A stretch of DNA of 64,000 nt, taken from positions 4,960,001 to 5,024,000 of the forward strand of contig NZ_CP109199.1 in assembly GCF_036250065.1 (NCBI RefSeq). Direction: 5' to 3'. Position numbers and translations under genes: made by a program. The notes beneath the pieces are model-generated. The model was not told the DNA's origin, made no database searches, and saw only the letters and a list, made by a program, of their open reading frames with translations. The stretch is from Micromonospora sp. NBC_01699 (GTDB taxonomy: Bacteria; Actinomycetota; Actinomycetes; Mycobacteriales; Micromonosporaceae). Positions 36,849-47,262 of this stretch are shown piece after piece (the first letter of the stretch is position 1; each line of letters opens with the position of its first letter).

Positions 36849-39800
36849 ATGACACAGGACATGTCGGCGCAGCTGACCGACCTCACCGCCGAGCAGCGTG
36901 AGCTGCTACGGGTACGCCTGGCGGCGCGCCAGACGCGCCCGCAACGGCTGCCGCTGTCGTTCACGCAGGAGCAGCTGTGGTTCCTCGACCGGATGGACCC
37001 GGGGACCGCCGTCTACAACGTGCCGTTCGCGCTGGACATCGGCGGCCCGCTGGACACCGGGGCGCTGCGGGCGGCGCTGAATGCCGTCGTGGCCCGGCAG
37101 CAGTCGCTGCGGCTGGTGTTCGCCGAGGACGAGCAGGGCCCCTACCAGCGGGTGCTGTCCGAGGTCGACGTCGAGCTGCCGATGGTGGACCTGCGCGGGC
37201 TGCCGGGCGAGCAGCAGCTGGCGCGGGCCGAGCAGACCGCGGTGGAGCACGGGCTGGTCTCGTTCGACCTGACCGCCGGGCCGCAGCTCGCCGCGTGCCT
37301 GGTGGCGCTGGCCGAGGACCGGCACCGGCTGCTGGTCACCGTGCACCACATCGTGTACGACGCCTGGTCCGGTGACGTGTTCGCCACCGAGCTGGTGGAG
37401 TTCTACCGCCAGTTCGCCGAGGGCGTCCCGGCCGAACTGCCGCGGCTGCGTACCGACTTCGCCGGTTACGTCCGGGCGCAGCGGGAGCCCGGCGCGCTGG
37501 CCGCGCTGGACGGTCAGTTGGCGTACTGGCGCGACCGGCTGGCCGGTGCGCCGCTGACCAGCACGCCGCGCCCGGACCGGCGGCGTCCGCCGGTGCAGAC
37601 CCACCGCGGCGGCCGGCACGTGCTGGCGCTGCCGTCCACGCTGTCCTCGGCGATGTCGGCACTGGCCCAGCAGTCCGAGGTGGCGTTCAACGCCGTCGCG
37701 CTGGCCGGGTTCACCGCCGCCCTGTCGCAGACCACCGGCCAGGAAGACCTGGTGGTGGGTACGCCCGGCGCCGGTCGGCCGCGTACGGAGCTGGAACCGC
37801 TGATCGGCTCGTTCGCGAACATGCTGGTGCTGCGCCTGGACCTGTCCGGGCAGCCGACGGTGCGGGAGGCCGTGCGCCGCACGCACCAGAGCACCGGTGA
37901 GGCGTACCGGCACCAGGACACACCCTATGCGCGGGTCGTCGAGGAGGTCGCCCCACCGCGCGACCCCGGGATCAACCCGCTGTTCCAGGTGATGTTCACC
38001 GTCACCGACGCCGGTGCGCAGGGTCGCACCGCGGCGGGGGTGCGGTTCACGCCGGTCCCGGTGGACAACCAGCTCACCGACTTCGACCTGTTCGTCACGC
38101 TGTCGCGGCGGGCCGGCGGCGACGAGCTGGTCGTGGACTACAACGCCGACCTGTACCTGCCCGGAACCGTGGCCCGGCTAGCCGAGCGGACAGCGGCGGT
38201 GCTGTCGGAGATGGTCGGTGCGGCCGACACGCCGCTGCGGCTGCTGCCGTCGATGGCCCGGCCGTCGGTCGTGGTCGGTGCCACCTTCACCGCCGACCTG
38301 CTGGCCGACGCGCTGCGGTTCTGGCTGGACTTCGGCCAGGCCCCGACCACGGTGCGGCTGGCCCCGTACGGGCAGCTCGTACAGCACCTGCTCGCCCCCG
38401 GTGACGCGGCCGCGACGGTGGGGCTGCTGCGCTGGGAGGACTGGCTGCGCCGGGCCGGCGCCAACGCCGACCCGGCCGTGGTGGCCGACGCGGCGATGCG
38501 TGACTTCGAGGCCGCCGTGGCCGGCTACCGACGCCGTACGGCCGCGCCGCTGGTCCTGCTGCGCTGCCCCGCCTCCCCGGAGGCGGCCGAGCGGTCCGGG
38601 CTGTTCGCGCGGCTGGACGACCGGCTGGCCGCGCTCGCGCACACCGTGCCGGGCGTGACGGTCGACTGGGCCGAGGAGCACCCGTACGACGTGCGGCACG
38701 ACGCGGTCACCGACAACCTCGGGCACATCCCGTACCCGCCGGTGTACTTCGCCGCGCTGGCCGCGATCGCGGTGCGCCGGCTGCCGGCGCCCGAGGCCGA
38801 GCCGGAGCGGGCCGCGTACGCCGCCGAGCAGTTGGCCGACCCCGCCGAGGTCGCCGACCGGGTCGCGCCGCGGGCGACCGTGGTCGCGGCCGAGCAGCTC
38901 GTCGAGCCGGAGACGGCGACGGAGCAGCGGCTGGCCGCCATCTGGCGCGAGGTCCTGCGGGTGGAGCGGGTCGGCGCGAACTGCGACTTCTTCGCCCTGG
39001 GCGGGCACTCGCTGCTGGCCACGCAGCTGCTGTCCCGGCTGCGCCGCGAGTTCGGCCGCGAGGTGTCGCTGTACGCCCTGTTCACCAACCCGACCCTGGC
39101 CGCGCTGGCCGGGGTGATCGACGCCGCCGAGGGGCAGGCGGCCGAGGTGCTGCGGCCCGCGCCGGCGGACGCGGTGCCGGTGGCGTCGTCGATCCAGCAG
39201 CGGCTCTGGGCGACCAGCCAGCTCGACAGTGCGGACGCCCGGCACAACACGATGTTCGCCGCCACGCTGCGCGGCGAGCTGGACGTCGAGGCGCTGCGCC
39301 GGGCCGTCGCCGAGATCGTCCGCCGCCACGAGGTGCTGCGGACCACCTTCACCGAGCACCGGGGGCTGCCCCGGCCGGTGGTACACGCCGAGCTGACCGC
39401 CTGGTGCGAACCGGTCGACATCTCGCGGGCCGCCGACCGGCAGCGGGCCGTCGACGAGTACGTGGAGGCGCACGCCGGCTTCGCGTACTCGCTGGCCGAC
39501 GGGCCGCTGGTGCGGGTCCAGGTGCTGCGCGCCGGCCCGGACGAGCACCAGCTGCTGATCGGGATGCACCACATCATCTGCGATACCACGTCCTGGGGCA
39601 TCTTCCTCGACGAGCTGGCGGCGCTGTACGACGCCTACACCGCGGGCCTGCCCTCGCCGCTGCCGGAGGTGGCGGTGCAGTTCGGCGACTTCGCCTACGA
39701 CCAGCAACAGTGGCTGTCCAGCCCGCAGGTCGACACGCACGTGGCGTACTGGCGCGACCGGCTGCGCGACGCGGCCTCGCCGGTGGAACTGCCCGGTGAC

Positions 39801-42800
39801 TCGCCGTCGGGTGTGGCCGGCGACGCGGCGGGCCGGGCCGGTCGGGTGTTCCCGGCCGAGGTCGGTGTCGCGGTCCGGGAGCTGGCCAGGGCCGAGGGGG
39901 TGACCCCGTACAGCGTGCTGCTGACCGTGTTCGCGGTGCTGCTCCAGGAGGAGTCCGGCCAATCCGACCTGGTGGTCGGCATGCCGACCAGCGGCCGGGA
40001 CCGCGCCGAGCTGAGCAACGTCATCGGCTGCTTCGCCGATCTGCTGCCGCTGCGCCTGGACCTGTCGGGCGGGCTGACGTTCCGGCGGCTGGTGCGCCGC
40101 CTACACGCGACGGTCAAGGACGCCCAGGCACACCAGCGCCTGCCCTTCCCGAAGATCATGGAGGCGCTGCGGCTGCCCCGCGACTCCTCGCGGCACTCCC
40201 TGCGGTGCGTGCTGAACTACGCCGACGCCGCCGAGGAGCCGCCGACCCTGTCGGGCCTGGCCGTCGAGCCGCTGCCGGTCGGGGCCGCCGGTGCCGACTT
40301 CGACGTGCTGTTCACCCTGGACTGGCTCGGTGAGCTGCTGGAGGCCGATTTCACGTACTCGACCGAGCTGTTCAGCGCGCAGCGCGCCGAAGCGGTCGTC
40401 GCCCGGTTCGGGCAGCTGCTGGCCGAGCTGGTGGCCGCACCGGACGCGGTGCTCGCGGTCGCCGAGGCAGCCGCCGACCGGGACCTCGACGTCGTCGGGC
40501 TGGCGTCGTCGTTCCCGATGCGGACGGTGGAGCCGACGCTGCGGTTCTGGTCGCAGGTGCTGGACGAGCCGGGCCTGTCGGTACGTGGCGCGCCGGCCGG
40601 GCAGGTGCGCCGGCCGCTGCTGGATGCCGACGGCCCGTTCCGGGACACGGCCCTGGACGTGGTGCTACTGCGCTGGGAGGACCTGCTGCCGGGCCCGGTC
40701 GCGCTGCCCGCGGCGGTGGTGGCCTGGGAGCGGGCGCTGTCCGACCTGGCCGTGGCGGTCGCCGCCCACCAGTCACGGACGGACACCGAGCTGGTCATCG
40801 GCGTGTGCCCCGCCTCGGCGGACTACGTCGGCCAGCGGTGGGCCGGGGTGCTGGGCGGGCTGAGCGATCGACTGGCGTCGTTCGCCGCGACCCAACCCGC
40901 CGTACGGGTGATCGCGATGGACACGTGGGCGCGCCGCTACGACGTCACCGACCCGTACCCGGGTCACGACGGCGCGGCGTACACCGAGCTGTTCGAGACC
41001 GTGCTGGCCACGGCCGTGGCGCGGCTGGCGCGCCGCCGCCACCACCCGCAGGTGACGGCCGTGGCCGCCGACCCCGGCGCGTTCGGCCCCGAACTGGTCG
41101 CCGTGCTGCGCGAGCAGCTCGGCCACAGCCGCGAGGTCGTGCTGAGCGCGCCACCGGCCCTGCCGGAGCTCGCGGCACTGGTCACCGTCGGCGCGGTACG
41201 CGTGGGCAGCCCGCCGCCGGGCGCGGTCACCCTCGACCCGGCGAGACGCGCGGCGCACCTGTGGCAGCTGGACGCACCGGCCACGCACCCGGCCGAACCC
41301 GCGCCCCTGGCCGCCGACCTGCTCGCCGAACTCGCCGAGGACCTGTCCACGGCGGACAGTGTCGCCGAGGCGGTGCGGACCGGGCGCAGGCGTTCGGCAC
41401 GCGGGCCGGTCGCCGCCCCGCGCACCGACCGGGAACGGGCGCTCGCCGCGATCTGGGCCGAGGTCCTGCACACCGCCGACGTCGGCATCCACGACGACTT
41501 CTACGAGCTGGGCGGCGACTCGCTGCTGGCCATCACGGTCGCGTTCCACGCCGCCGAGGCGGGCATCGCGCTGTCGGCGCGGCAGCTGACCGAGCGGCGC
41601 ACCATCGCCGAGCTGGACCTCGACCGCGACACCGGCGCGCCCGCGCAGGTGTGCACGGACCTGGTCGCGGGGCAGGTGCCGCTGGCCCCGGCGCAGCTGT
41701 GGTGGTTCGAGGAGGTCGCCACCACGATGGACAACCCGTCGTGGTTCAACCACCCGTACTACCTCGACGTGCTCCGGCCGATCACGGTCGGCGACCTGGG
41801 CGAGGCGGTGCGGCTGCTGGCCGAGCACCATGCGTCGCTGCGGCTGCGGTTCGTCCGTGGCGAGGACGGCACCCTGCGCCAGCACCACGCCGAAGGCCCC
41901 GACGCGGTGCCCTTCGTCAGCCACGACCTGTCCGGCCTGACCGTGGCCGAGCAGGATGAGGCGATGGCGGAGCTGGCCGCCACCGCCCAGCGCACCCTGG
42001 ACACGGCCGCCGGGCCGATGTGCCGGGTGCTGCACTTCGCACCCGGCCCGGACCGCCCGGACCGGGTGCTGATCATCGCCCATCACCTGGTGGTCGACGC
42101 GATCTCCCGCGACCTGCTGCTGGGTGACCTGCGCACGCTGTGTACGCAGCTCGGCCGCGGCCAGCAGCCGAGCCTGCCGGCCCGGACCAGCGCCTACAGC
42201 GCCTGGGCGCAGCGGCTGTCCACCCACGACCTGACCGCCCAGCTGCCCTACTGGCTGGGACAGACCGCGGCGGAGACCACGATGGTGCCGCCGGACCACC
42301 CGGACGGGGTCACCACCCTGGCCGCCGGGGCGATGCTCAGCACCACGCTGACCACCGCGCAGACCGACGGCCTGCACGACGTGGTGCGGCGGCTGCGCGT
42401 TGGCGTCCGTGACCTGATCATGTGGGGCGTCACCGAGGCCGTCGCGGCCCGCGTCGGCGGCCGGGAGTGCCTGCTGGCCACCACCGGCCACGGGCGCGAG
42501 GACCTGTTCGCCGACATCGACCTCAGCCGCACCACCGGCTGGTTCCAGGTCATGTACCCGGTGCTGCTGCGGCTGCCCGACGGCGGCGACGCCGCGTCCC
42601 GCGCGGCGCACGTGGCCGCGCAGCTGGCCGAGGTTCCCGACAACGGCATCGGCTACGGCGTGCTGCGCTACGCGACCACCGACGCCGCGGTCCGGGCGCA
42701 GCTGGGCAAGCTCGTGCAGCCCCGCATCGCGCTGAACTACATGGGCAACTTCGGCTTCGACGAGGTGTCGCAGGCCGATGACCTGTTCGACGTGTGCGAC

Positions 42801-43001
42801 GCCCCGTACGGCGACACCGACGACGGGGTCGGCCGGTGGCCCTACGACCTGGACATCGGCGGCGTGATCGTCGGCGGCCGGCTCCGGCTCGACGTCGGCT
42901 ACAGCACCACCGTCTACACCGCCGAGACCGCGCAGGCGTTCCTCGACGAACTCTGCGCACGGCTGACCGGTCTCATCGGCCCGGCCACGGCCTCCCTCTA
43001 G
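36849..43001 (+). CDS. NRPS without A domains: C-X-T-C-X-T-E, X resembling FkbH N-terminal domain
   Basis: 2050 residues. C1 (~30-460, HHIVYDAWS ~165); X1 (~472-665); carrier (ALGGHSLLAT ~718); C2 (~775-1195, HHIICDTTS ~907); X2 (~1210-1440); carrier (ELGGDSLLAI ~1555); and a terminal epimerase-like domain (~1605-2040) with HHLVVDAIS (~1744), TGWFQVMYP and NYMGN. No A-domain core motif occurs anywhere. X1 opens VVVGATFTADLLADALRF and has APYGQLVQHLLAPG; X2 opens VVGLASSFPMRTVEPTLRF. Both resemble the first (SGNH-like) part of FkbH proteins, which two genes downstream also carry, but lack the HAD phosphatase part. The carriers must be charged in trans, and the FkbH proteins are obvious candidates. 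The short linker before C1 follows the MbtH gene by 16 nt. Confidence 0.88.
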   Translation: MTQDMSAQLTDLTAEQRELLRVRLAARQTRPQRLPLSFTQEQLWFLDRMDPGTAVYNVPFALDIGGPLDTGALRAALNAVVARQQSLRLVFAEDEQGPYQRVLSEVDVELPMVDLRGLPGEQQLARAEQTAVEHGLVSFDLTAGPQLAACLVALAEDRHRLLVTVHHIVYDAWSGDVFATELVEFYRQFAEGVPAELPRLRTDFAGYVRAQREPGALAALDGQLAYWRDRLAGAPLTSTPRPDRRRPPVQTHRGGRHVLALPSTLSSAMSALAQQSEVAFNAVALAGFTAALSQTTGQEDLVVGTPGAGRPRTELEPLIGSFANMLVLRLDLSGQPTVREAVRRTHQSTGEAYRHQDTPYARVVEEVAPPRDPGINPLFQVMFTVTDAGAQGRTAAGVRFTPVPVDNQLTDFDLFVTLSRRAGGDELVVDYNADLYLPGTVARLAERTAAVLSEMVGAADTPLRLLPSMARPSVVVGATFTADLLADALRFWLDFGQAPTTVRLAPYGQLVQHLLAPGDAAATVGLLRWEDWLRRAGANADPAVVADAAMRDFEAAVAGYRRRTAAPLVLLRCPASPEAAERSGLFARLDDRLAALAHTVPGVTVDWAEEHPYDVRHDAVTDNLGHIPYPPVYFAALAAIAVRRLPAPEAEPERAAYAAEQLADPAEVADRVAPRATVVAAEQLVEPETATEQRLAAIWREVLRVERVGANCDFFALGGHSLLATQLLSRLRREFGREVSLYALFTNPTLAALAGVIDAAEGQAAEVLRPAPADAVPVASSIQQRLWATSQLDSADARHNTMFAATLRGELDVEALRRAVAEIVRRHEVLRTTFTEHRGLPRPVVHAELTAWCEPVDISRAADRQRAVDEYVEAHAGFAYSLADGPLVRVQVLRAGPDEHQLLIGMHHIICDTTSWGIFLDELAALYDAYTAGLPSPLPEVAVQFGDFAYDQQQWLSSPQVDTHVAYWRDRLRDAASPVELPGDSPSGVAGDAAGRAGRVFPAEVGVAVRELARAEGVTPYSVLLTVFAVLLQEESGQSDLVVGMPTSGRDRAELSNVIGCFADLLPLRLDLSGGLTFRRLVRRLHATVKDAQAHQRLPFPKIMEALRLPRDSSRHSLRCVLNYADAAEEPPTLSGLAVEPLPVGAAGADFDVLFTLDWLGELLEADFTYSTELFSAQRAEAVVARFGQLLAELVAAPDAVLAVAEAAADRDLDVVGLASSFPMRTVEPTLRFWSQVLDEPGLSVRGAPAGQVRRPLLDADGPFRDTALDVVLLRWEDLLPGPVALPAAVVAWERALSDLAVAVAAHQSRTDTELVIGVCPASADYVGQRWAGVLGGLSDRLASFAATQPAVRVIAMDTWARRYDVTDPYPGHDGAAYTELFETVLATAVARLARRRHHPQVTAVAADPGAFGPELVAVLREQLGHSREVVLSAPPALPELAALVTVGAVRVGSPPPGAVTLDPARRAAHLWQLDAPATHPAEPAPLAADLLAELAEDLSTADSVAEAVRTGRRRSARGPVAAPRTDRERALAAIWAEVLHTADVGIHDDFYELGGDSLLAITVAFHAAEAGIALSARQLTERRTIAELDLDRDTGAPAQVCTDLVAGQVPLAPAQLWWFEEVATTMDNPSWFNHPYYLDVLRPITVGDLGEAVRLLAEHHASLRLRFVRGEDGTLRQHHAEGPDAVPFVSHDLSGLTVAEQDEAMAELAATAQRTLDTAAGPMCRVLHFAPGPDRPDRVLIIAHHLVVDAISRDLLLGDLRTLCTQLGRGQQPSLPARTSAYSAWAQRLSTHDLTAQLPYWLGQTAAETTMVPPDHPDGVTTLAAGAMLSTTLTTAQTDGLHDVVRRLRVGVRDLIMWGVTEAVAARVGGRECLLATTGHGREDLFADIDLSRTTGWFQVMYPVLLRLPDGGDAASRAAHVAAQLAEVPDNGIGYGVLRYATTDAAVRAQLGKLVQPRIALNYMGNFGFDEVSQADDLFDVCDAPYGDTDDGVGRWPYDLDIGGVIVGGRLRLDVGYSTTVYTAETAQAFLDELCARLTGLIGPATASL

Positions 43002-43018
43002 GAAGGAACCTCACCATC

Positions 43019-44413
43019 ATGCGACGCCCCTCCGGATTCGCAGCTTTCTCAGTGCTGTGGGCCGGACAGTTCCTGTCCGTGCTCGGCACCCGGATGACCA
43101 ACTTCGCGGTCAGCGTCTGGGTGTGGGACCAGACCGGCAGCACCACCCAGTTCACCCTCACCCTGTTCTTCGCGTTCGCCGCGACGGTGGTCTTCAGCCC
43201 CGTCGCCGGCGCGATCATCGACCGCTGGAACCGCCGCACCACCCTCATGCTCGCCGAGATCGGCACCGCGCTGGCCACGGTGGTGCTGCTCACGCTGTTC
43301 CTCACCGACACGGCCACCCTGTGGCAGCTGTACGTGCTCAACTTCGTCACCGGCGCGTTCGTCGCGTTCCAGGTGCCGGTGTTCCAGGCCACGATCACGC
43401 TGATGATGGAGCGCGGCAACTACCCGCGCGCCAACGCCATGATGTTCGCGGTCCGTACCACCCCGGAGCTGTTCGCGCCGCTGCTGGCCGCGCTGCTGCT
43501 GGCCACCACCAGCATCGAGCTGGTCCTTGCCGTGGACAGCCTGTCCTACCTGTTCGCGATCGCATCGATGCTGCTGATCGCGCTGCCATCGACCCCGCCA
43601 CGACCGAAGGACACCGCCCCGTCGACGTTCTGGCAGGACTGCCGGCTCGGCTTCACCTACATCGCGCGCAGCCGCCCGCTGCTCAACCTTGAGATCTTCC
43701 TGATCGTCATCAACATCCTCGCCGCCGTGGGCTGGCTGCTGCTGCGCCCGATGGTGCTGGAACGCACCGGCGACGACGCCGACGCGCTGGCACTGGTGCT
43801 GGCCACCGGTGCGATCGGCGGCATCGGCGGCACGATCCTGGTCGCGCTGCTCAAGACCCCCCGCGACAAGATGCGCTACGTGCTGTGGGGCACGGTGGCC
43901 TTCAGCGTCATCGGCCGGATCGTGTACGGCGTGTCCGACGTACTCCTGGTCCTGGGCTTCGCGCTGATCGTCGTGCACATGTGCATCCCCGTCATCGACG
44001 GCTACGCCACCTCGGTCTGGCAGGAGAAGGTCGAGCCGCACCTACAGGGCCGCGTCTTCGCCGCCCGGCAGTTCGTGGAGGAGCTGTCCGTGCCGATCGC
44101 GACCCTCATCGCCGGACCGCTGCTGGAGTTCGTCATCGTCCCGTGGATGGCACAGGGCCAGCCGGGCGCAAGCCTGTTCGGCGGCCTGGTCGGCACCGGG
44201 CCCGCGGGCGGCATCGGCCTGGTGTACGTCGCGATCGGCGTGCTCGGCACCCTGCTGGCCGTGGTGTCGTTCCTCACGCCCAGCCTGCGGCGCATCGAGA
44301 CGATCCTGCCCGACGTCGCACCCGAGCCCATCCCCGACGAGCCGGACCCGGCCCCGGACATCCCGGCCACCGTCGGCGCCAAGCAGCCCGTCGAAGCGAC
44401 GGTGGCCCGATGA
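43019..44413 (+). CDS. MFS transporter
   Basis: 464 residues with about twelve membrane helices; the SPVAGAIIDRWNRRTTLM loop between helices 2 and 3 is typical of MFS drug-efflux proteins. The last ~50 residues are Pro-rich and cytoplasmic. AGGAAGGAACC precedes the ATG, 17 nt after the large NRPS. Its stop overlaps the ACP start (ATGA). It is probably the exporter of the region B product. Confidence 0.9.
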   Translation: MRRPSGFAAFSVLWAGQFLSVLGTRMTNFAVSVWVWDQTGSTTQFTLTLFFAFAATVVFSPVAGAIIDRWNRRTTLMLAEIGTALATVVLLTLFLTDTATLWQLYVLNFVTGAFVAFQVPVFQATITLMMERGNYPRANAMMFAVRTTPELFAPLLAALLLATTSIELVLAVDSLSYLFAIASMLLIALPSTPPRPKDTAPSTFWQDCRLGFTYIARSRPLLNLEIFLIVINILAAVGWLLLRPMVLERTGDDADALALVLATGAIGGIGGTILVALLKTPRDKMRYVLWGTVAFSVIGRIVYGVSDVLLVLGFALIVVHMCIPVIDGYATSVWQEKVEPHLQGRVFAARQFVEELSVPIATLIAGPLLEFVIVPWMAQGQPGASLFGGLVGTGPAGGIGLVYVAIGVLGTLLAVVSFLTPSLRRIETILPDVAPEPIPDEPDPAPDIPATVGAKQPVEATVAR

Positions 44414-44658
44414 CCGCCGTCGTCGAACCCGCCCGGCTGCGCGACCTCGTCGCCGACGTCCTGGAGCTGTCACCCGGGACCGTCACCGACGAGGACAGCC
44501 CCGCCACCCGGTCCGAGTGGACCAGCCTGCGCCACCTCCAGCTGATCGTGACGCTGGAGGAGGTCTACCAGGTGTCGTTCGCCTACGAGGAGGTCCGCGA
44601 CGTGCCGTCGGTCGGATTCCTGCGTGATGTCCTGCGCCGCAAGGGGGCCGCCGCATGA
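44410..44658 (+). CDS. Discrete ACP (FkbH-associated type)
   Basis: 82 residues. The carrier-protein fold has its attachment Ser in SEWTSLRHLQLIVTLE, the W-T/D-S-L motif common in ACPs that partner FkbH-type enzymes. ATG overlaps the MFS stop and its own stop overlaps the FkbH-KASIII start, so all three are coupled. It likely holds a glyceryl or derived C3 unit. Confidence 0.87.
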   Translation: MTAVVEPARLRDLVADVLELSPGTVTDEDSPATRSEWTSLRHLQLIVTLEEVYQVSFAYEEVRDVPSVGFLRDVLRRKGAAA

Positions 44659-47246
44659 TCACCCTCACCCCGTACCAGCAGCGTTCGGCGTGGAAGCAGG
44701 CCGTCCGCGCCGGCACTGCGGCCGTACTGCGGATCAGCCTGCTCGCCAGCTACACCGTCGACCAGTTGGTGCCGTACCTCGGCCTGCCGCTGCACCAGGC
44801 CGGGCTGCCCGCCCGGTTCCACGTCGGACCGTTCGACCAGATCGTCCGGCAGTGCCTCGACGACGACGGCGAGACCGCGGCTGCCGCACCGGACGTGCTG
44901 GTCACCGCACCGCGCTTCGAGGAGCTCGGCCCGGCCGGGCCCCGCTGGGCCCGGGACCTGACCGACATCGCCGACACCGCCCTCGCGGCCGCCGGCCGCT
45001 GGCAGGCGACCCTGGTGTTCGTCCTGCCCGCGCTGCCCGACGAACGCGATCTCGGCGTCGGCGACGCCGCCTCGCTCGCCGGGACCGCGGTCCTGGCCAC
45101 CCGGGCCCGGGAGGCCGCCCGCGCCCTGCTGGCCGGGCAGCCCGGCGTGCTGCTCGCCGACGCCGAGGACGCGATCCGCGACGTCGGCGCCGCCCGTGCC
45201 CACCACCCGGCGATGTTTCAACTCGCGAAGGTGCCCTACACCGAGGAGCTGTTCGCCCGCCTCGGCGGGCACCTCGCCCGGCTGCTGGCCAGCCGGTACG
45301 GGGCGGGCGTGCGGGCGGTCGTGCTCGACGGCGACAGCCTGTCGGATGCTCCGGCCGCCGCCCTGCGCGGACCGCTGCGCGCGCTGCACCGCTCCGGCAC
45401 CAGGATCGGACTGTGCGCCACCGACCCCGCCGTCTGGACCGGGCTGGCCACACACTGGCCCGAACTGGTCGTGCACGCCGGAGCGACCGCGATCAACCCC
45501 GGCCCGGCCGCCACGCGGCTGGCCGAGGTCGCCACGGCCCTCGACGTCCCGGCCGGATCGGCGGTCCTGGTGACCACCGACCCCGACCTCCTGCCCGGAC
45601 GGGCGGTCCTGCTCGGACCGCAGCCGGAGACCTGGCCGGCGACCCTGGCCGCCGCGGGACTGTTTGACCGGCCCCCACCCCTGACCACCGGCCCGCCCCC
45701 GACGGCAACTGCACCCGCCGAGGCCGCCCCGGCACCGCAGGTGTCGCTGGACGACTTCGTGGCCAGCCTCGACGTCGTCGTCGACGTCCACCCGGCAGCC
45801 GGCCGGCTGGACAAGGTCACCGAGGTCGTGGCCCGCGCCAAGGACTTCACCCTCGGCAACGACCAGGACGCCGCCGCCATCGCCGCCTACGACGGCGATG
45901 TGCTCGCGGTCTCGGTCCGCGACCGGTTCGGTGACTACGGCCTCAGCGGCGCGGTCGGGCTGCGCCGGGTCGACGGCGTATGCACCGTCGACCTGTTCTC
46001 GCTGTCCTGCCCGGTGCTGGGGCGGCAGGTCGAGGACGCGGTACTGGCCGAGATCGTGGCTCGCGCCGACGGCGCCGACGTGGTGTTCCGCTACCGCGAG
46101 ACCGAGCACAACGGCGCCGCGCTGACGTTCCTGCGCGCCCTGCCGGAGACCACCTCCGGGCAGGCCGGCAAGCTGCACGCGCTCACCTGGTCCGAGGCCG
46201 CGCCGGCCCGCGCCCCGCAGCGCGCCGGCGTGCCGTTCGGCATCGTCGCGATCGGCCAGGCCCTGCCCGAACCGTCGCAGGTCGCCGAACTCGCCCCGAC
46301 GTACACCGAGGAGCTGGACCGGATCCGCGGCTGGGGGTACCGCACGTTCCACCGCGCGCCCGACGGCGTGGGCCTGACCGACCTGGCCGCCGACGCCGGG
46401 CGCCAGGCGCTGGCCGAGGCGGGCGTCGCCGCCGAGGACGTCGACCTGGTCGTGTTGGCCATCGCCGACCTGGCCGAATACCTGTACTGGGACCCGGCCG
46501 CGGCCACCCAGGCCCGGCTGGGTGCGCACCGGGCCGAGGCGGTGCTGGTCAACCAGGCCTGCGGCGGCGGCGTCGCGGCGTTCGACCTGGTCGCCGGCAG
46601 GTTCGCCCTGCACCCCGGCTACCGGACCGCACTGCTGATCGGCGCCAACCGCGTCGCCGAACCGTACTGGAACCGGATGGCGATGAACACCAGCATCTAC
46701 TCCGACGGCGCCGCCGCCGCGGTGCTGCGCCGGGACCACGGCGGCTACCGGTGGCTGGTCACCGAAACCATCACCGACGGCACCTACGCCGACTTCATGC
46801 GCATGGACGTCGGCGGTGCCGCCGCACCGTTCCTGGCCGGACAGCCCGACCAGCCGCACGTACGAAACCCGCAGGACCGCCTCGACGCGTTCTTCAACGG
46901 CGACGTACGCGCCATGTACCGGTTTGTGTCGATGATCCGCGCCCGCAGCCGCGAGGTCGTCGACCGCGCCTGCGCCACGGCCGGCATCACCCGCCAGGAC
47001 ATCAGCCGGGTCATCCACTTCAACGACAACGGCCGGCAGCTCGCCGACCTCGCCAAGGACCTCGACATCGCGCTGCACCACACCAACGTCGAGGCGGCCC
47101 TGGACCACGGCCACATCGGCTGCGCCGACCAGCTCGTCACCCTGCGCCGCCTCCAGGCGGCCGGCGAGCTCAACCCCGGCGACGTGGTGGCACTGACCAG
47201 CACCAGCAGCGGCATGCACTGGATCTGCACGCTGCTCCAGGTGTGA
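44655..47246 (+). CDS. FkbH-like protein fused to KAS III
   Basis: 863 residues. Residues ~25-215 resemble the FkbH N-terminal domain (LASYTVDQLVPYL; GPFDQIVRQCL). Residues ~220-350 are a shortened HAD-like part whose first motif reads VVLDGDSLSD: it keeps D-x-D but lacks the DLDNTLW form and the following cap segment. Residues ~365-505 match the FkbH GNAT-like part (DRFGDYGLSGAVGL). Residues ~530-863 are a ketoacyl synthase III with nucleophile Cys in VNQACGGGVAAFD (~632), His in VIHFNDNGRQL, and GHIGCADQLVTL where FabH has its Asn loop. Fusion of these two activities fits joining a carrier-bound C3 unit to a beta-ketoacyl chain, as separate FkbH and KASIII-like proteins do in tetronate pathways. 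The HAD part may be inactive. Confidence 0.85.
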   Translation: MITLTPYQQRSAWKQAVRAGTAAVLRISLLASYTVDQLVPYLGLPLHQAGLPARFHVGPFDQIVRQCLDDDGETAAAAPDVLVTAPRFEELGPAGPRWARDLTDIADTALAAAGRWQATLVFVLPALPDERDLGVGDAASLAGTAVLATRAREAARALLAGQPGVLLADAEDAIRDVGAARAHHPAMFQLAKVPYTEELFARLGGHLARLLASRYGAGVRAVVLDGDSLSDAPAAALRGPLRALHRSGTRIGLCATDPAVWTGLATHWPELVVHAGATAINPGPAATRLAEVATALDVPAGSAVLVTTDPDLLPGRAVLLGPQPETWPATLAAAGLFDRPPPLTTGPPPTATAPAEAAPAPQVSLDDFVASLDVVVDVHPAAGRLDKVTEVVARAKDFTLGNDQDAAAIAAYDGDVLAVSVRDRFGDYGLSGAVGLRRVDGVCTVDLFSLSCPVLGRQVEDAVLAEIVARADGADVVFRYRETEHNGAALTFLRALPETTSGQAGKLHALTWSEAAPARAPQRAGVPFGIVAIGQALPEPSQVAELAPTYTEELDRIRGWGYRTFHRAPDGVGLTDLAADAGRQALAEAGVAAEDVDLVVLAIADLAEYLYWDPAAATQARLGAHRAEAVLVNQACGGGVAAFDLVAGRFALHPGYRTALLIGANRVAEPYWNRMAMNTSIYSDGAAAAVLRRDHGGYRWLVTETITDGTYADFMRMDVGGAAAPFLAGQPDQPHVRNPQDRLDAFFNGDVRAMYRFVSMIRARSREVVDRACATAGITRQDISRVIHFNDNGRQLADLAKDLDIALHHTNVEAALDHGHIGCADQLVTLRRLQAAGELNPGDVVALTSTSSGMHWICTLLQV

Positions 47247-47262
47247 GAGAGAAGGAGAAGAC

